The notes beneath the pieces are model-generated. The model searched no databases. It was not told the DNA's origin and worked only from the letters and a program-made list of their open reading frames with translations. Source: Roseococcus sp. (GTDB taxonomy: Bacteria > Pseudomonadota > Alphaproteobacteria > Acetobacterales > Acetobacteraceae). Taken from it: a stretch of DNA of 64,000 bases. Below are positions 1-7,596 of this stretch, piece by piece; within the stretch, counting starts at the first letter, position 1, and every line of letters starts with the position of its first letter. Position numbers and translations under genes: made by a program. The stretch is taken from NCBI GenBank assembly GCA_026414745.1, contig JAOAIK010000019.1, positions 1 through 64,000 on the forward strand, read 5' to 3'.

Positions 1-457
1 CCCCGGCCGCGGCGGCGGCGGGAGGCGCGGACGCGGCGCCGGCGGCCGGGCTCCGCTCCGCGGCCGGAAGCGCCGGCGGCCGGGGCGCCGCGGCGGCCGT
101 CTCCGGCAAGGGGTCGAGGATGTCCACCGCGACCTTGGGCCCGTTGCGGAAGTGCCGGATGCGCGCGCCCGGGGCGAGGCGCAGCTCGATGCCGCCCTCC
201 GCCTCGCGCACGCCGAGCAGGTTGCGCGGCAGCCGCCGCGCGCCCGCGAGGTCCACCACCCCGCCGGGCGGGAAGCGCAGGATGGCCACGCCCTCCCGCT
301 CCTCGACGCGATAGGCCGGCGCGGCGGGCCAGTCGAAGACGATGCGCCCGAAGCCCGGATGGTCCCCGGTGCGCACGCCGACGCGCGTCTCGGCGCCCGC
401 CGGCGCCCCGGCGAGCAGAAGAAGGAGCAGGCCGAGGCCGATCCCGCGCGCGCGCAT
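1..457 (-). CDS. Partial secreted protein, N-terminal part only, downstream of cheZ
   Basis: Only the first ~152 residues are in the window; the frame is open to the left edge. It begins [23 protein letters not shown], a clear Sec-type signal peptide with cleavage expected after the AGA segment. A compact beta-rich stretch follows (RVGVRTGDHPGFGRIVFDWP ... FRNGPKVAVDILDP, residues ~25-125), then an Ala/Pro-rich linker. The mature start resembles the N-terminal AMIN-like domain of large TPR proteins found beside alphaproteobacterial flagellar genes; that is recollection, since the rest is missing. Its ATG (457-455) overlaps the cheZ stop by one base, so it is the last visible gene of the fliL operon and is probably envelope- or motility-related. 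Confidence 0.6.
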   Translation of the reverse strand, partial: MRARGIGLGLLLLLLAGAPAGAETRVGVRTGDHPGFGRIVFDWPAAPAYRVEEREGVAILRFPPGGVVDLAGARRLPRNLLGVREAEGGIELRLAPGARIRHFRNGPKVAVDILDPLPETAAAAPRPPALPAAERSPAAGAASAPPAAAAAG

Positions 458-1038
458 CAGTCGAAGCTCGCGAGCAGGCGGTCGATGTCCTCCTGGCTCG
501 CCGCCGCGCCGGGAAGCTGCGGACCATTGGCGAGCGCGCGTCCTTCGCTCACCGGCTCGGCCGGCGCCTCGGACTCGGGCGGCGGGGCATCGCCACCCCC
601 GCCGAAGCGCGCGGTGACCGCTGCCACCCTGGACTCGATGATCTTCAGCGCCGAGACCACCTTGGTGATGCGCTGGCCGGTGATGTCCTGGAAGCTGCAG
701 GCCTCGTAGATGCGAGTGACGGCCTCCCCGAGGCGCTCGGCCTGCGGCCCCGAGAGTTCCGCCTGCAGCCTCTCGAGCCCCTCGCAGACGTCGAGGATCT
801 CGTTGGTCGCGGCGGCGGTGTGCTCGACCACGGCGTCGAGCTCGTCCGTCGCCTTCGGGATGTGGCGTTCGTTGATGTCCTCGACGCGCAGCGCCGCGAT
901 CTCGGACTTGGCGCGCGCGACCTCGCGGCCCAGGGCCTCGAGCTCCGCCAGCAGCGAGGCCTCGGTGGCCGTGAGATCGCCGGAGAGGCTGCCGAGAACC
1001 TGGCGCACCGCGCGTTCGATCTGATCGCCGTCAGGCAT
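457..1038 (-). CDS. cheZ: Chemotaxis protein phosphatase CheZ
   Basis: 193 residues. CheZ dephosphorylates CheY-P and so terminates the signal to the flagellar switch. A long helical body leads to the catalytic segment SFQDITGQ at residues ~115-122; Q117 is the expected catalytic glutamine and D118 its neighbour. A Pro/Ala/Glu linker follows, and the C-terminal [13 protein letters not shown] resembles the CheY-binding tail helix of CheZ. The length matches the family (about 200). The start overlaps the end of cheY by 8 bases, which agrees with coupled expression of phosphatase and substrate. Confidence 0.93.
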   Translation of the reverse strand: MPDGDQIERAVRQVLGSLSGDLTATEASLLAELEALGREVARAKSEIAALRVEDINERHIPKATDELDAVVEHTAAATNEILDVCEGLERLQAELSGPQAERLGEAVTRIYEACSFQDITGQRITKVVSALKIIESRVAAVTARFGGGGDAPPPESEAPAEPVSEGRALANGPQLPGAAASQEDIDRLLASFD

Positions 1039-1417
1039 GGACCAGCACCTTCTCGATCTTCTCGCGCAGCGTCTCGGCGTTGAAGGGCTTGACGATGTAG
1101 TTGGAGACGCCCGCCTGCTTCGCGGCGATCACGTTCTCGGTCTTGCTCTCGGCCGTCACCATGATGAAGGGCAGGTGCTTGAGGCGGGAGTCGGCCCGCA
1201 CCTCCTTCAGCAGGTCGAGGCCCGTCATCGGCTCCATGTTCCAGTCGCTGATGACAAGGCCGAAATTGCCCGCGCGCAGCTTGGCCAGCGCCTCGGCGCC
1301 GTCCGTCGCCTCCTCGACATTGTCGAACTCGAGCTGCTTGAGCAGGTTGCGGATGATGCGCAGCATCGTCTTGTAGTCGTCGACGATGAGAACGTTCATG
1401 GACTTGTCGATGGCCAT
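1031..1417 (-). CDS. cheY: Chemotaxis response regulator CheY
   Basis: 128-residue single-domain receiver. It carries the acidic pair D13-D14, phosphoacceptor D58 (ISDWN), T88 (MVTAE) and K110 (IVKPF), the full receiver signature, and has no output domain. The phosphorylated form binds FliM, encoded four genes upstream in the same operon. ATG 1417 gives [14 protein letters not shown]; the internal ATG at 1399 is possible but less likely. The frame continues open far upstream only because of GC-rich codon bias; that extension lies over motE and is not real. Confidence 0.95.
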   Translation of the reverse strand: MAIDKSMNVLIVDDYKTMLRIIRNLLKQLEFDNVEEATDGAEALAKLRAGNFGLVISDWNMEPMTGLDLLKEVRADSRLKHLPFIMVTAESKTENVIAAKQAGVSNYIVKPFNAETLREKIEKVLVHA

Positions 1418-1445
1418 CGGCGGTGGATCCTCTCGGCTGTGGGTC

Positions 1446-2096
1446 TCAGTCGGCCGGGCGCGCGCGGTGCCGCGCGAGCTCCGTGGTGGCGAGGCGCGCC
1501 CGATCCGGACGCATGGCCGCGAGCACCGGTGCGGCGCGCGCCTCGCGCATGCGGTCGAGCACGGGGATGAGCACGGCGAGGTCGAGCTCGTCGAAGATCG
1601 CCGCCGCATCGCGCGGGCGCATCGCCTCGTAGAGGCGCACGAGCTGACGCATGCCCTGCTCGGCCTGCTCCGCCCGCTCGCGCGCCTCCGCCTCCAGGCG
1701 CTGCTGGAGCTGGCGCATGTCCTCGATGCGCTGGGCGAGGCGGCGTTCGGCGGCGGCGAGCAGCACCTCGCGCTCGGCCAGGGCGGCCTCGCGCGCATCG
1801 AGTTCGGCGCGGCGCTGGCGCAGCGCCTCGAGCAGCGCGCGCTCGGCGGCCGCCGCATCGCCGGCAGGAGGCTCGGCCCGGGCCGCCTCCGCCCGCACCG
1901 CATCGGCGCGCGCCGGCTCGGCGCGCGCCGCAGCCGAGGCCGCGGCGGGCGGATTGGCGGCGGCGGGCGCGATCAGCACGGGGCCGGGGGCGGAGCCCGC
2001 GGGTGGCGGCGCGAGGGTCGTCCAGGCGCGCGCGCCCAGCAGCCCGGCCATGGCCAGCATCGCGAGCGGCAGCAGGCGGGGGCGCAGCAGCGTCAC
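1446..2096 (-). CDS. motE: MotE-family flagellar motor chaperone-like protein
   Basis: 216 residues. An N-terminal membrane segment (residues ~8-25) is followed by an Ala/Pro-rich linker, a long charged coiled coil (~80-150) and a C-terminal helical domain with [25 protein letters not shown]. That last motif is shared with the MgtE N-terminal-like domain of MotE, a periplasmic chaperone for the motor protein MotC. No motC is in view. The start overlaps the preceding gene's stop by 4 bases and cheY follows 28 nt downstream. Family identity is good; the symbol is by homology and position. Confidence 0.75.
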   Translation of the reverse strand: MTLLRPRLLPLAMLAMAGLLGARAWTTLAPPPAGSAPGPVLIAPAAANPPAAASAAARAEPARADAVRAEAARAEPPAGDAAAAERALLEALRQRRAELDAREAALAEREVLLAAAERRLAQRIEDMRQLQQRLEAEARERAEQAEQGMRQLVRLYEAMRPRDAAAIFDELDLAVLIPVLDRMREARAAPVLAAMRPDRARLATTELARHRARPAD

Positions 2097-2509
2097 GACA
2101 CGCGCCCCAGGGCACGCAGCAGCTCGCGCTCGGCGTCGCTGCGCAGGGCGGGACCGACCGGCGCCCCGGCGCCGCCGGCGAGCGGCCGGCCCGCCTGCAC
2201 CGCCGCCTCGAGCCGGTCGGCGATCGCCTCCGCCCGTTCGGCGAGGTAGCGCAGGTCCTCCTGCACCGCGCCGGCGCGGGCGAGGCGCTCCTGCGCGCCG
2301 CGCTCGGCCGCTTCGCTGGCCGCGGCGAGCCGCGCCAGCACCGCCTCGGCCGCGCGCGTCGCTTCCGCAAGGCCGGCGGCGCCGGCCTCCAGCGCGGCGC
2401 GGTCGGCGCGCAAGGCGCGAAGCTGGCGATCGAGCCGCCAGGCCATGGGCAGGGTCGCCGCGAGCAGCGCGATGACCAGCACGTCGAGCAAGGGCAGAAT
2501 CTGGCTCAC
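2093..2509 (-). CDS. DUF6468-type membrane-anchored coiled-coil protein of the flagellar operon
   Basis: 138 residues starting at GTG 2509, which overlaps the fliM stop in a GTGA junction. One N-terminal transmembrane helix (ILPLLDVLVIALLAATLPMAW, ~4-24) is followed by a long Ala/Glu/Arg coiled coil to ~115 and a short tail ending [10 protein letters not shown]. It matches what I recall of the DUF6468 proteins that sit between fliM and motE in alphaproteobacterial flagellar clusters. No catalytic motif is present, and a structural role at the flagellar base is inferred from position only. Confidence 0.7.
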   Translation of the reverse strand: MSQILPLLDVLVIALLAATLPMAWRLDRQLRALRADRAALEAGAAGLAEATRAAEAVLARLAAASEAAERGAQERLARAGAVQEDLRYLAERAEAIADRLEAAVQAGRPLAGGAGAPVGPALRSDAERELLRALGRVS

Positions 2510-3573
2510 AGCACGCTCTCCGGCGCGCGCAACACCTTGGAAATCCGCACCGCCGGGCGCGTCTCGCGGCGGCCGAACTCGCCCTGGAACAGCGCCACCC
2601 CGCCGCACTGCAGCCGCACCGGCGCGCTGGGCTGCGCGGAGAGCGTGATGCGGTCCCCGGGACGGAGGGAGAGGATCGCCGACAGGGGCAGCACCTGCTG
2701 GTCGAGCACCACGTCGAGCGTGATCTCCGTGTGGCGCAGCTGCTCGGCGAGGTGGGTCTCCCAGATGCTGTCGCGGCCGAACTTCTCGCCCATGAACTGC
2801 TGCAGCAGCAGCTCGCGCACCGGCTCGAGCGTCGCGTAGGGCAGCAGGAGCTGCAGCGACCCGCCGCGATCCTCCATGTCCACCCGCAGCCGCGCCAGCA
2901 CGCAGGCGTTCGACAGGCGCGAGATGGCGGCGAAGCGCGGGTTCACCTCGAGCCGCTCGAAGCGGAACTCCACCTGCGTGAGCGGGGCGAAGGCCTCGCC
3001 CAGATCCTTCAGCACCACGCCGATCAGGCGCTCGACCAGGGTGCGCTCGATGGTGGTGTAGGGCCGGCCCTCGACGCGCATCGCCGCGGTGCCGCGGCGG
3101 CCGCCGAGCAGCACGTCCACCACCGAGTAGATCATGGCGCTGTCCACCACGATCAGCCCGTAGTTGTCCCATTCCTTCACCTTGAACACGGCCAGCATGG
3201 CGGGCAGCGGCACGGTGTTCAGGTAGTCGCCGAAGCGCTGGGAGGCGATGCTGTCGATGCTCACCTCGACGTTGTCGGAGGTGAAATTGCGCAGGGAGGT
3301 GGAGAGGATGCGCACCAGCCGGTCGAAGATGATCTCGAGCATCGGCAGGCGCTCGTAGGAGACAAGGCCCGAGCGGATGATCCGCTCGATCCCGCTCTGC
3401 GGCCCGCCCTTGCCCTCGCCCTCGTTCTCGAAGCCGAGCAGGCTGTCGATCTCGGCCTGGTTCAGCACCCGCGCCGCATCGGGCGCGACAGGCTGCGCGG
3501 CCGGCGACGCCCCCGCCTCCTCCTCGAGCGCCGCGCCCCAGGCGGCGGCGAGATCTTCCTCCTCGCTGCTCAT
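2506..3573 (-). CDS. fliM: Flagellar motor switch protein FliM
   Basis: 355 residues. FliM is the C-ring protein that binds CheY-P and sets rotation direction. An N-terminal acidic region contains LNQAEIDSLLGF (~37-48), the conserved segment after the CheY-binding peptide. The FliM middle domain (~65-245) includes ISRLSNACVLARLRVDMED. The C-terminal SpoA/FliN-like domain (~265-345) includes LSLRPGDRITLSAQPSAPV. Length is normal for the family (about 330-360). ATG 3573 overlaps the fliL stop by 4 bases and the fliM stop overlaps the next gene, so translation is coupled throughout. Confidence 0.95.
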   Translation of the reverse strand: MSSEEEDLAAAWGAALEEEAGASPAAQPVAPDAARVLNQAEIDSLLGFENEGEGKGGPQSGIERIIRSGLVSYERLPMLEIIFDRLVRILSTSLRNFTSDNVEVSIDSIASQRFGDYLNTVPLPAMLAVFKVKEWDNYGLIVVDSAMIYSVVDVLLGGRRGTAAMRVEGRPYTTIERTLVERLIGVVLKDLGEAFAPLTQVEFRFERLEVNPRFAAISRLSNACVLARLRVDMEDRGGSLQLLLPYATLEPVRELLLQQFMGEKFGRDSIWETHLAEQLRHTEITLDVVLDQQVLPLSAILSLRPGDRITLSAQPSAPVRLQCGGVALFQGEFGRRETRPAVRISKVLRAPESVL

Positions 3574-4118
3574 TGGACGAGGATCTCCGTGAACAGCACG
3601 TCGGTGACGCGCGCCGGCGCGGCGGCGACATTGGCGCGCGCGATCAGCTCCTCGCGCAGCCGGTGGGTGCCGGCGCTGCCGCGCAGCTCCTCCGGGCGCA
3701 CCTCGCGCAGATAGCTGGTGAACAGGTCCACGAGGCGCGGCATGGCCGCCTGCACCGCCGCCGCGTCCTGCGGGCCCGCCACCTCGATCTGGCTGCGCAG
3801 CCGGATGAAGGGGCCGCGCCGGCCGGGCGCGTTGAGGTTGGCCGTGATGTCGGGCATGGCGATGAAGACCGGCTGGCGGTTCTCCGCCGCCTCGCGCCCC
3901 GCGGCCGGCTCGCCGGCGGTCTGCGCCGGCGGGGCGGCGCCCCCCAGCATGCCGGAGAACCACACGCCCGCCCCGCCGCCCAGCAGCAGCACGGGCAGGG
4001 CGAGAAGGATCAGCTTCTTCTTCCGGCTGCGCGCGGGCGGCGCCTCGGCGCCCTCCCCGCCATCGGGGCCCGCCTCGGGCGGCGAGGCGGTTTTCGCTGC
4101 GGCCTTGGCTGCGGCCAT
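3570..4118 (-). CDS. fliL: Flagellar basal body-associated protein FliL
   Basis: 182 residues from ATG 4118. This start has GGAGGG five bases upstream, whereas the in-frame GTG/ATG codons further out (to 4151) lack such a site. The layout is typical: an acidic/Ala-rich cytoplasmic tail (~1-28), a basic stop RSRKKK, one transmembrane helix (LILLALPVLLLGGGAGVWF), then a periplasmic FliL domain with FIAMPDITANLN and ending VTDVLFTEILVQ. FliL stabilises the stator near the MS ring. It is the first gene of the leftward motility operon and is divergent from flgF across a 186-nt regulatory gap. Confidence 0.92.
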   Translation of the reverse strand: MAAAKAAAKTASPPEAGPDGGEGAEAPPARSRKKKLILLALPVLLLGGGAGVWFSGMLGGAAPPAQTAGEPAAGREAAENRQPVFIAMPDITANLNAPGRRGPFIRLRSQIEVAGPQDAAAVQAAMPRLVDLFTSYLREVRPEELRGSAGTHRLREELIARANVAAAPARVTDVLFTEILVQ

Positions 4119-4203
4119 GACCCTCCATCCCATTCTGCGATCTCGGGCCATCCTGGCCGGGACAGGTTAACGCGCCGTTGCGCGCGCGCCGCCCCTGCCC
4201 GGT

Positions 4204-4222
4204 CCCGGCAAGCCCTGCCGGG
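4204..4222. promoter_or_regulatory. Perfect 7-bp palindrome, candidate FlbD-type enhancer (ftr) site
   Basis: CCCGGCAAGCCCTGCCGGG is a perfect inverted repeat with 7-bp arms and a 5-nt centre. It lies ~40 nt upstream of the -24 element of the flgF sigma-54 promoter and between the divergent fliL and flgF. Its CGGCAA...TGCCG form is close to what I recall of Caulobacter ftr elements bound by FlbD, the partner of FliX (encoded at 11895-12299). It could instead be a terminator hairpin, but it has no T-run and sits upstream of both genes. Confidence 0.5.
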
Positions 4223-4261
4223 TGGGGCGGGCAGCCCCTGCCCCGCGGCCCCCCGCAAGGC

Positions 4262-4277
4262 TGGCACGCCGATTGCG
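4262..4277 (+). promoter_or_regulatory. Sigma-54 (RpoN) promoter of flgF
   Basis: TGGCACGCCGATTGC matches the -24/-12 consensus TGGCAC-N5-TTGC exactly. GG is at 4263-4264 and GC at 4275-4276 with the obligatory 10-nt spacing. Transcription should start near 4288, about 17 nt before the flgF ATG. The same core recurs before flgI. Confidence 0.88.
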
Positions 4278-4304
4278 ACCGCCCTGGCGACCCAGGAGCC
4301 CCCC

Positions 4305-5048
4305 ATGGACAGCCCGAGCTACGTCATCCTCTCGCGCCTCTCCGCCCAGCTCCGCGCCACCCAGGTGACCGCGCACAACCTCGCCAACGCCGACACCCCG
4401 GGCTTCCGCGCGAGCCGGCCCGTCTTCGCCGAGCACCTCGCCCAGCAGGGCCGCGTCGAAGGGCCGCGTTCCGGCCGTGCCGTCGCCTATGCCTGGGACC
4501 GCGCGACCTGGCGCGACGCCGCCCCCGGCCCCGTCACCCGCACCGGCAACCCGCTCGACGTCGCGATCTCGGGCGAGGGCTTCTTCGCCGTGGAGACCCC
4601 GCGCGGCGAGCGCTACACCCGCGCCGGCCGCTTCGCCCTCGGCGCGGATGGGCGCCTCGTGGACCAGCAGGGCCATGCGGTGCTGAACGCGAACGGCCAG
4701 CCCATCGCCATCGCGCCCAACGACACGCGCATCGAGATCCTGGGCGATGGCACCATCCGCAGCGAGAACGGCGTGCTCGGCCGGCTGCGCGTGGTGCGCT
4801 TCGAGGACGAGCAGGCCCTGCGCGCCGAGGGCGACCGCCTCTTCGACGCCGCCGGCCAGGACCCGCAGGAGGTCGCGCGCCCCGGCCTCGTGCAGGGCGC
4901 GGTGGAGGGCAGCAACGTGCAGTCCGTCCTCGAGATGACGCGCATGATGGCCGAGCTGCGCGAGTTCCAGATGGCCACCCAGTTCCTGGAGCGCGAGACC
5001 GAGCGGCAGCAGGCCGTGATCGAGCGCCTGCTCCGCCGCCGCGCCTGA
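4305..5048 (+). CDS. flgF: Flagellar proximal rod protein FlgF
   Basis: 247 residues. It has the rod-protein N-terminal motif (LRATQVTAHNLANADTPGFR) and a hook-basal-body beta domain with NPLDVAISGEGFFAVETPRG and YTRAGRF. A conserved C-terminal helix follows (EGSNVQSVLEMTRMMAELREFQMATQFLE). It is exported by the flagellar type III system. ATG 4305 has only a weak GGAG upstream and lies just downstream of the sigma-54 promoter. It is followed 15 nt later by flgG, as in most flagellar clusters. Confidence 0.94.
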   Translation: MDSPSYVILSRLSAQLRATQVTAHNLANADTPGFRASRPVFAEHLAQQGRVEGPRSGRAVAYAWDRATWRDAAPGPVTRTGNPLDVAISGEGFFAVETPRGERYTRAGRFALGADGRLVDQQGHAVLNANGQPIAIAPNDTRIEILGDGTIRSENGVLGRLRVVRFEDEQALRAEGDRLFDAAGQDPQEVARPGLVQGAVEGSNVQSVLEMTRMMAELREFQMATQFLERETERQQAVIERLLRRRA

Positions 5049-5063
5049 GGAAGGAGACCCCCC

Positions 5064-5849
5064 ATGCGAAGCCTGCACATCGCCGCCACCGGGATGCTCG
5101 CGCAGCAGACCAACGTCGAGGTGATCTCCAACAACCTCGCGAACATGGGCACCACCGGCTACAAGCGCCGGCGCGCCGAGTTCCAGGACCTGATCTACCA
5201 GAACCTCCGCCGCGTCGGCTCGCAGAGCTCCGACACCGGCACGGTGCTCCCCTCGGGCGCGCAGATCGGCCTCGGCGTGCGCACCGCCGCGATCTACCGC
5301 ATCGCCGAGCAGGGCAACCTGCAGCAGACCGAGAACCGCTTCGACCTCGCCATCCGCGGCAACGGCTATTTCCAGGTGCTGCTGCCGAGCGGCGAGATCG
5401 CCTACACCCGCGACGGCACCTTCGCCCTCAGCCCCGAGGGCGTGATCGTCACCGCCGAGGGCTTCGTGGTGCAGCCGGGCATCACCATCCCCGCGGCGGC
5501 GCGCGACGTGACCATCAACGCCTCGGGCGAGGTGCTGGCCCGGCTCGACGGGCAGATCCAGCCGCAGAACGTCGGCCAGATCCAGACCGCCATCTTCGCC
5601 AACGAGGGCGGGCTCGAGGCGATCGGCGACAACCTCTTCCTCGCCACCCCCGCCTCCGGCCAGCCCCAGGCCGCCGCCCCCGGCCAGCCCGGCCACGGCA
5701 CCGTGATGCAGGGCTTCATCGAGACCTCCAACGTCAACACCGTGCAGGAGATCACGGCGCTCATCACCGCCCAGCGCGCCTACGAGATGAACAGCCGCGT
5801 GATCACCGCCTCCGACGAGATGCTCTCCACCCTGACGAGGCTGCGCTGA
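5064..5849 (+). CDS. flgG: Flagellar distal rod protein FlgG
   Basis: 261 residues, the canonical FlgG length. Motifs include MRSLHIAATGMLAQQTNVEVISNNLAN at the N-terminus, NRFDLAIRGNGYFQV, YTRDGTF, and the C-terminal ETSNVNTVQEITALITAQRAYEMNS, all diagnostic for the distal rod. The start has AAGGAGA 9 nt upstream. Its stop overlaps the flgA ATG by one base, so the four-gene flgFGAH operon is translationally coupled. Confidence 0.97.
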   Translation: MRSLHIAATGMLAQQTNVEVISNNLANMGTTGYKRRRAEFQDLIYQNLRRVGSQSSDTGTVLPSGAQIGLGVRTAAIYRIAEQGNLQQTENRFDLAIRGNGYFQVLLPSGEIAYTRDGTFALSPEGVIVTAEGFVVQPGITIPAAARDVTINASGEVLARLDGQIQPQNVGQIQTAIFANEGGLEAIGDNLFLATPASGQPQAAAPGQPGHGTVMQGFIETSNVNTVQEITALITAQRAYEMNSRVITASDEMLSTLTRLR

Positions 5850-6796
5850 TGCTCCGCCGCTCCCTCCTCTTCTCTCCCTTCCTCCTCGCCGCGCCGGGCG
5901 CGCGCGCAGAGGCCCCCGCCATCCTCCGCCCGCAGGTGCTGCTCGAGGGGGAGGTGCTGCGCCTCTCCGACCTCTTCGAGAACGCGGGCCCGCGCGCGGG
6001 CACGGTGCTCGCCGCCGCCCCTCTGCCGGGCCGGCGCATGGTGCTCGAGACGCAGAACCTCGCGAACATCGCGCGCCAGCACGGCGTGCCCTGGCGCCCC
6101 ATGACGGGGAGCGAGCGCGCGGTGGTGGAGCGGCCAGGACGGCCCATCCCGCGCGCCGAGATCGAGGCGCTGCTGCGCGAGGAGCTCTCGCGCCACGGCG
6201 TCGACCCCGAGATGGAGATCGAGCTGCCCGGCCTGATCCCGCCCATGGTGCCCGCCTCGGCCTTCTTCCAGCTCGCGCTCGAGGGGGTCGCCGTGGAGCA
6301 GCCGGGCCTGCGCTTCGCCGCCACGCTGGTGGTGCTGGCCGAGGGCATGCCCGCCAGCCGCATGCGCCTTGTCGGACGCGCCGTGCCCACCCTGCCGGTG
6401 GTGGTGGCCACGCGGCGCATGGCCCTCGGCGAGATCGTCGGGCCCGAGGATGCCCGGCTCGTCCGGCTGCGCGCCGAGCGTGTCCGCCCCGGCCAGGCGC
6501 AGCGGCTCGACCAGGTGCTGGGGCAGGAGCTGCGTCGGCCCATGGCGGCCGAGCAGGGCTTCGCGCTCGTGGACCTCGGCCCGCCCTCCATCGTGGCGAA
6601 GAACGGGCTGGTGACGCTGCTTCTCGATGCGCCCGGGATGCAGCTCACCGCCCAGGGCCGCGCGCTGGAGAGCGCCGCGCGCGGCATGGTCGTGCCGGTG
6701 ATGAACCTCGCCTCGCGCCAGGTGGTGGAGGGCGTGGCCGTCGCGCCCGGACGGGTGCGGGTGGCGATGGGCAGCGTGCCGGTGGGCGTGCGATGA
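5849..6796 (+). CDS. flgA: Flagellar P-ring assembly chaperone FlgA
   Basis: 315 residues with a short signal peptide (MLRRSLLFSPFLLAAPGARA). A mixed N-terminal region is followed by a SAF-type domain containing RRMALGEIVGPEDARLVRLRAERVRPGQ (~190-220). A C-terminal beta domain has GLVTLLLDAPGMQLTAQGRALESAARGMVVPVMNLASRQVVEG, the FlgA core. FlgA assists assembly of FlgI into the periplasmic P ring. The protein is somewhat long compared with enterobacterial FlgA (~220), as usual in alphaproteobacteria. Confidence 0.92.
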   Translation: MLRRSLLFSPFLLAAPGARAEAPAILRPQVLLEGEVLRLSDLFENAGPRAGTVLAAAPLPGRRMVLETQNLANIARQHGVPWRPMTGSERAVVERPGRPIPRAEIEALLREELSRHGVDPEMEIELPGLIPPMVPASAFFQLALEGVAVEQPGLRFAATLVVLAEGMPASRMRLVGRAVPTLPVVVATRRMALGEIVGPEDARLVRLRAERVRPGQAQRLDQVLGQELRRPMAAEQGFALVDLGPPSIVAKNGLVTLLLDAPGMQLTAQGRALESAARGMVVPVMNLASRQVVEGVAVAPGRVRVAMGSVPVGVR

Positions 6797-7530
6797 GGGC
6801 CGCCCTGCCCGCGCTGGCCGCGCTGCTGCTGCTCACCGCCTGCGGCCAGGCCGAGCGGCTCTCGCGCGTCGGCCGCCCGCCGCCGCTCTCGCCGGTCACC
6901 GACCCGACGCGCGATCCCGCCTGGCGGCCGGTCTCCATGCCCATGCCGGCGCCGCAGGAAGCCCCGCCGCTCGCCAACTCGCTGTGGCGGCCGGGAAGCC
7001 GCACCTTCCTGCGCGACCAGCGCGCGGCGCAGGTGGGCGACCTGATCACCATCCTCGTCTCCATCGCCGACGAGGCGCAGCTGCAGAACCGCACCCAGCG
7101 CAGCCGCAGCGGCGGCGAGCAGATGGGCGTGCCCAACCTCCTCGGCCTCGAGGCGAGCACCGGCAGGGTGCTGCCCAACAGCGTCTCGCCCGACAGGCTG
7201 GTGAACACCTCCAGCACCGGCACCAGCGACGGCCAAGGCAGCGTGCGCCGCACCGAGCAGGTGACGCTGCGCCTCGCCGCCGTGATCACCCAGACCCTGC
7301 CCAACGGCAACATGGTGGTGGCCGGCCGCCAGGAGGTGCGGGTGAACAACGAGCTGCGCGAACTCACCGTGCAGGGCATCGTCCGGCCGCAGGACATCGC
7401 CTCCGACAACACCATCCGCCACGACCGGCTGGCGGAGGCGCGCATCTCCTACGGCGGGCGCGGGGCGCTGAGCGACATCCAGCAGCCGCGGCTGGGGCAG
7501 CAGCTCCTGGACATCCTGCTGCCCTTCTGA
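6793..7530 (+). CDS. flgH: Flagellar L-ring lipoprotein FlgH
   Basis: 245 residues. The signal MRAALPALAALLLLTACG ends in a lipobox with C17 as the lipidation site. Downstream are SLWRPGSRTFLRDQRAAQVGDLITILVSI, the conserved serine/glycine-rich stretch, and NGNMVVAGRQEVRVNNELRELTVQGIVRPQDI with ARISYGGRG near the C-terminus; all are FlgH hallmarks. It forms the outer-membrane L ring. ATG overlaps the flgA stop (ATGA). A strong hairpin follows 38 nt after the stop. Confidence 0.96.
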   Translation: MRAALPALAALLLLTACGQAERLSRVGRPPPLSPVTDPTRDPAWRPVSMPMPAPQEAPPLANSLWRPGSRTFLRDQRAAQVGDLITILVSIADEAQLQNRTQRSRSGGEQMGVPNLLGLEASTGRVLPNSVSPDRLVNTSSTGTSDGQGSVRRTEQVTLRLAAVITQTLPNGNMVVAGRQEVRVNNELRELTVQGIVRPQDIASDNTIRHDRLAEARISYGGRGALSDIQQPRLGQQLLDILLPF

Positions 7531-7567
7531 GCCCCCCACGTTGGCTCGCGCCGGCTCGTCGCGCTAG

Positions 7568-7593
7568 GCTTCCCCCGCAGTTGCGGGGGAAGC
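7568..7593. promoter_or_regulatory. 12-bp perfect hairpin covering the GMC oxidoreductase ribosome-binding site
   Basis: Arms GCTTCCCCCGCA (7568-7579) and TGCGGGGGAAGC (7582-7593) are perfectly complementary around a GT centre, effectively an 11-bp stem with an AGTT loop. The right arm contains the only purine-rich Shine-Dalgarno candidate (GGGGGAAG, 7585-7592) for the ATG at 7597. The hairpin would therefore hide the ribosome-binding site. It may also act as a terminator for the flg operon, although no U-run follows. Confidence 0.7.
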
Positions 7594-7596
7594 GCC

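Noticed and set aside
1031-1903. Long version of CheY with a ~160-residue Arg/Ser-rich N-terminal extension
   Set aside because: The extension lies over motE in another frame; CheY proteins begin right before the first beta strand, as with ATG 1417.
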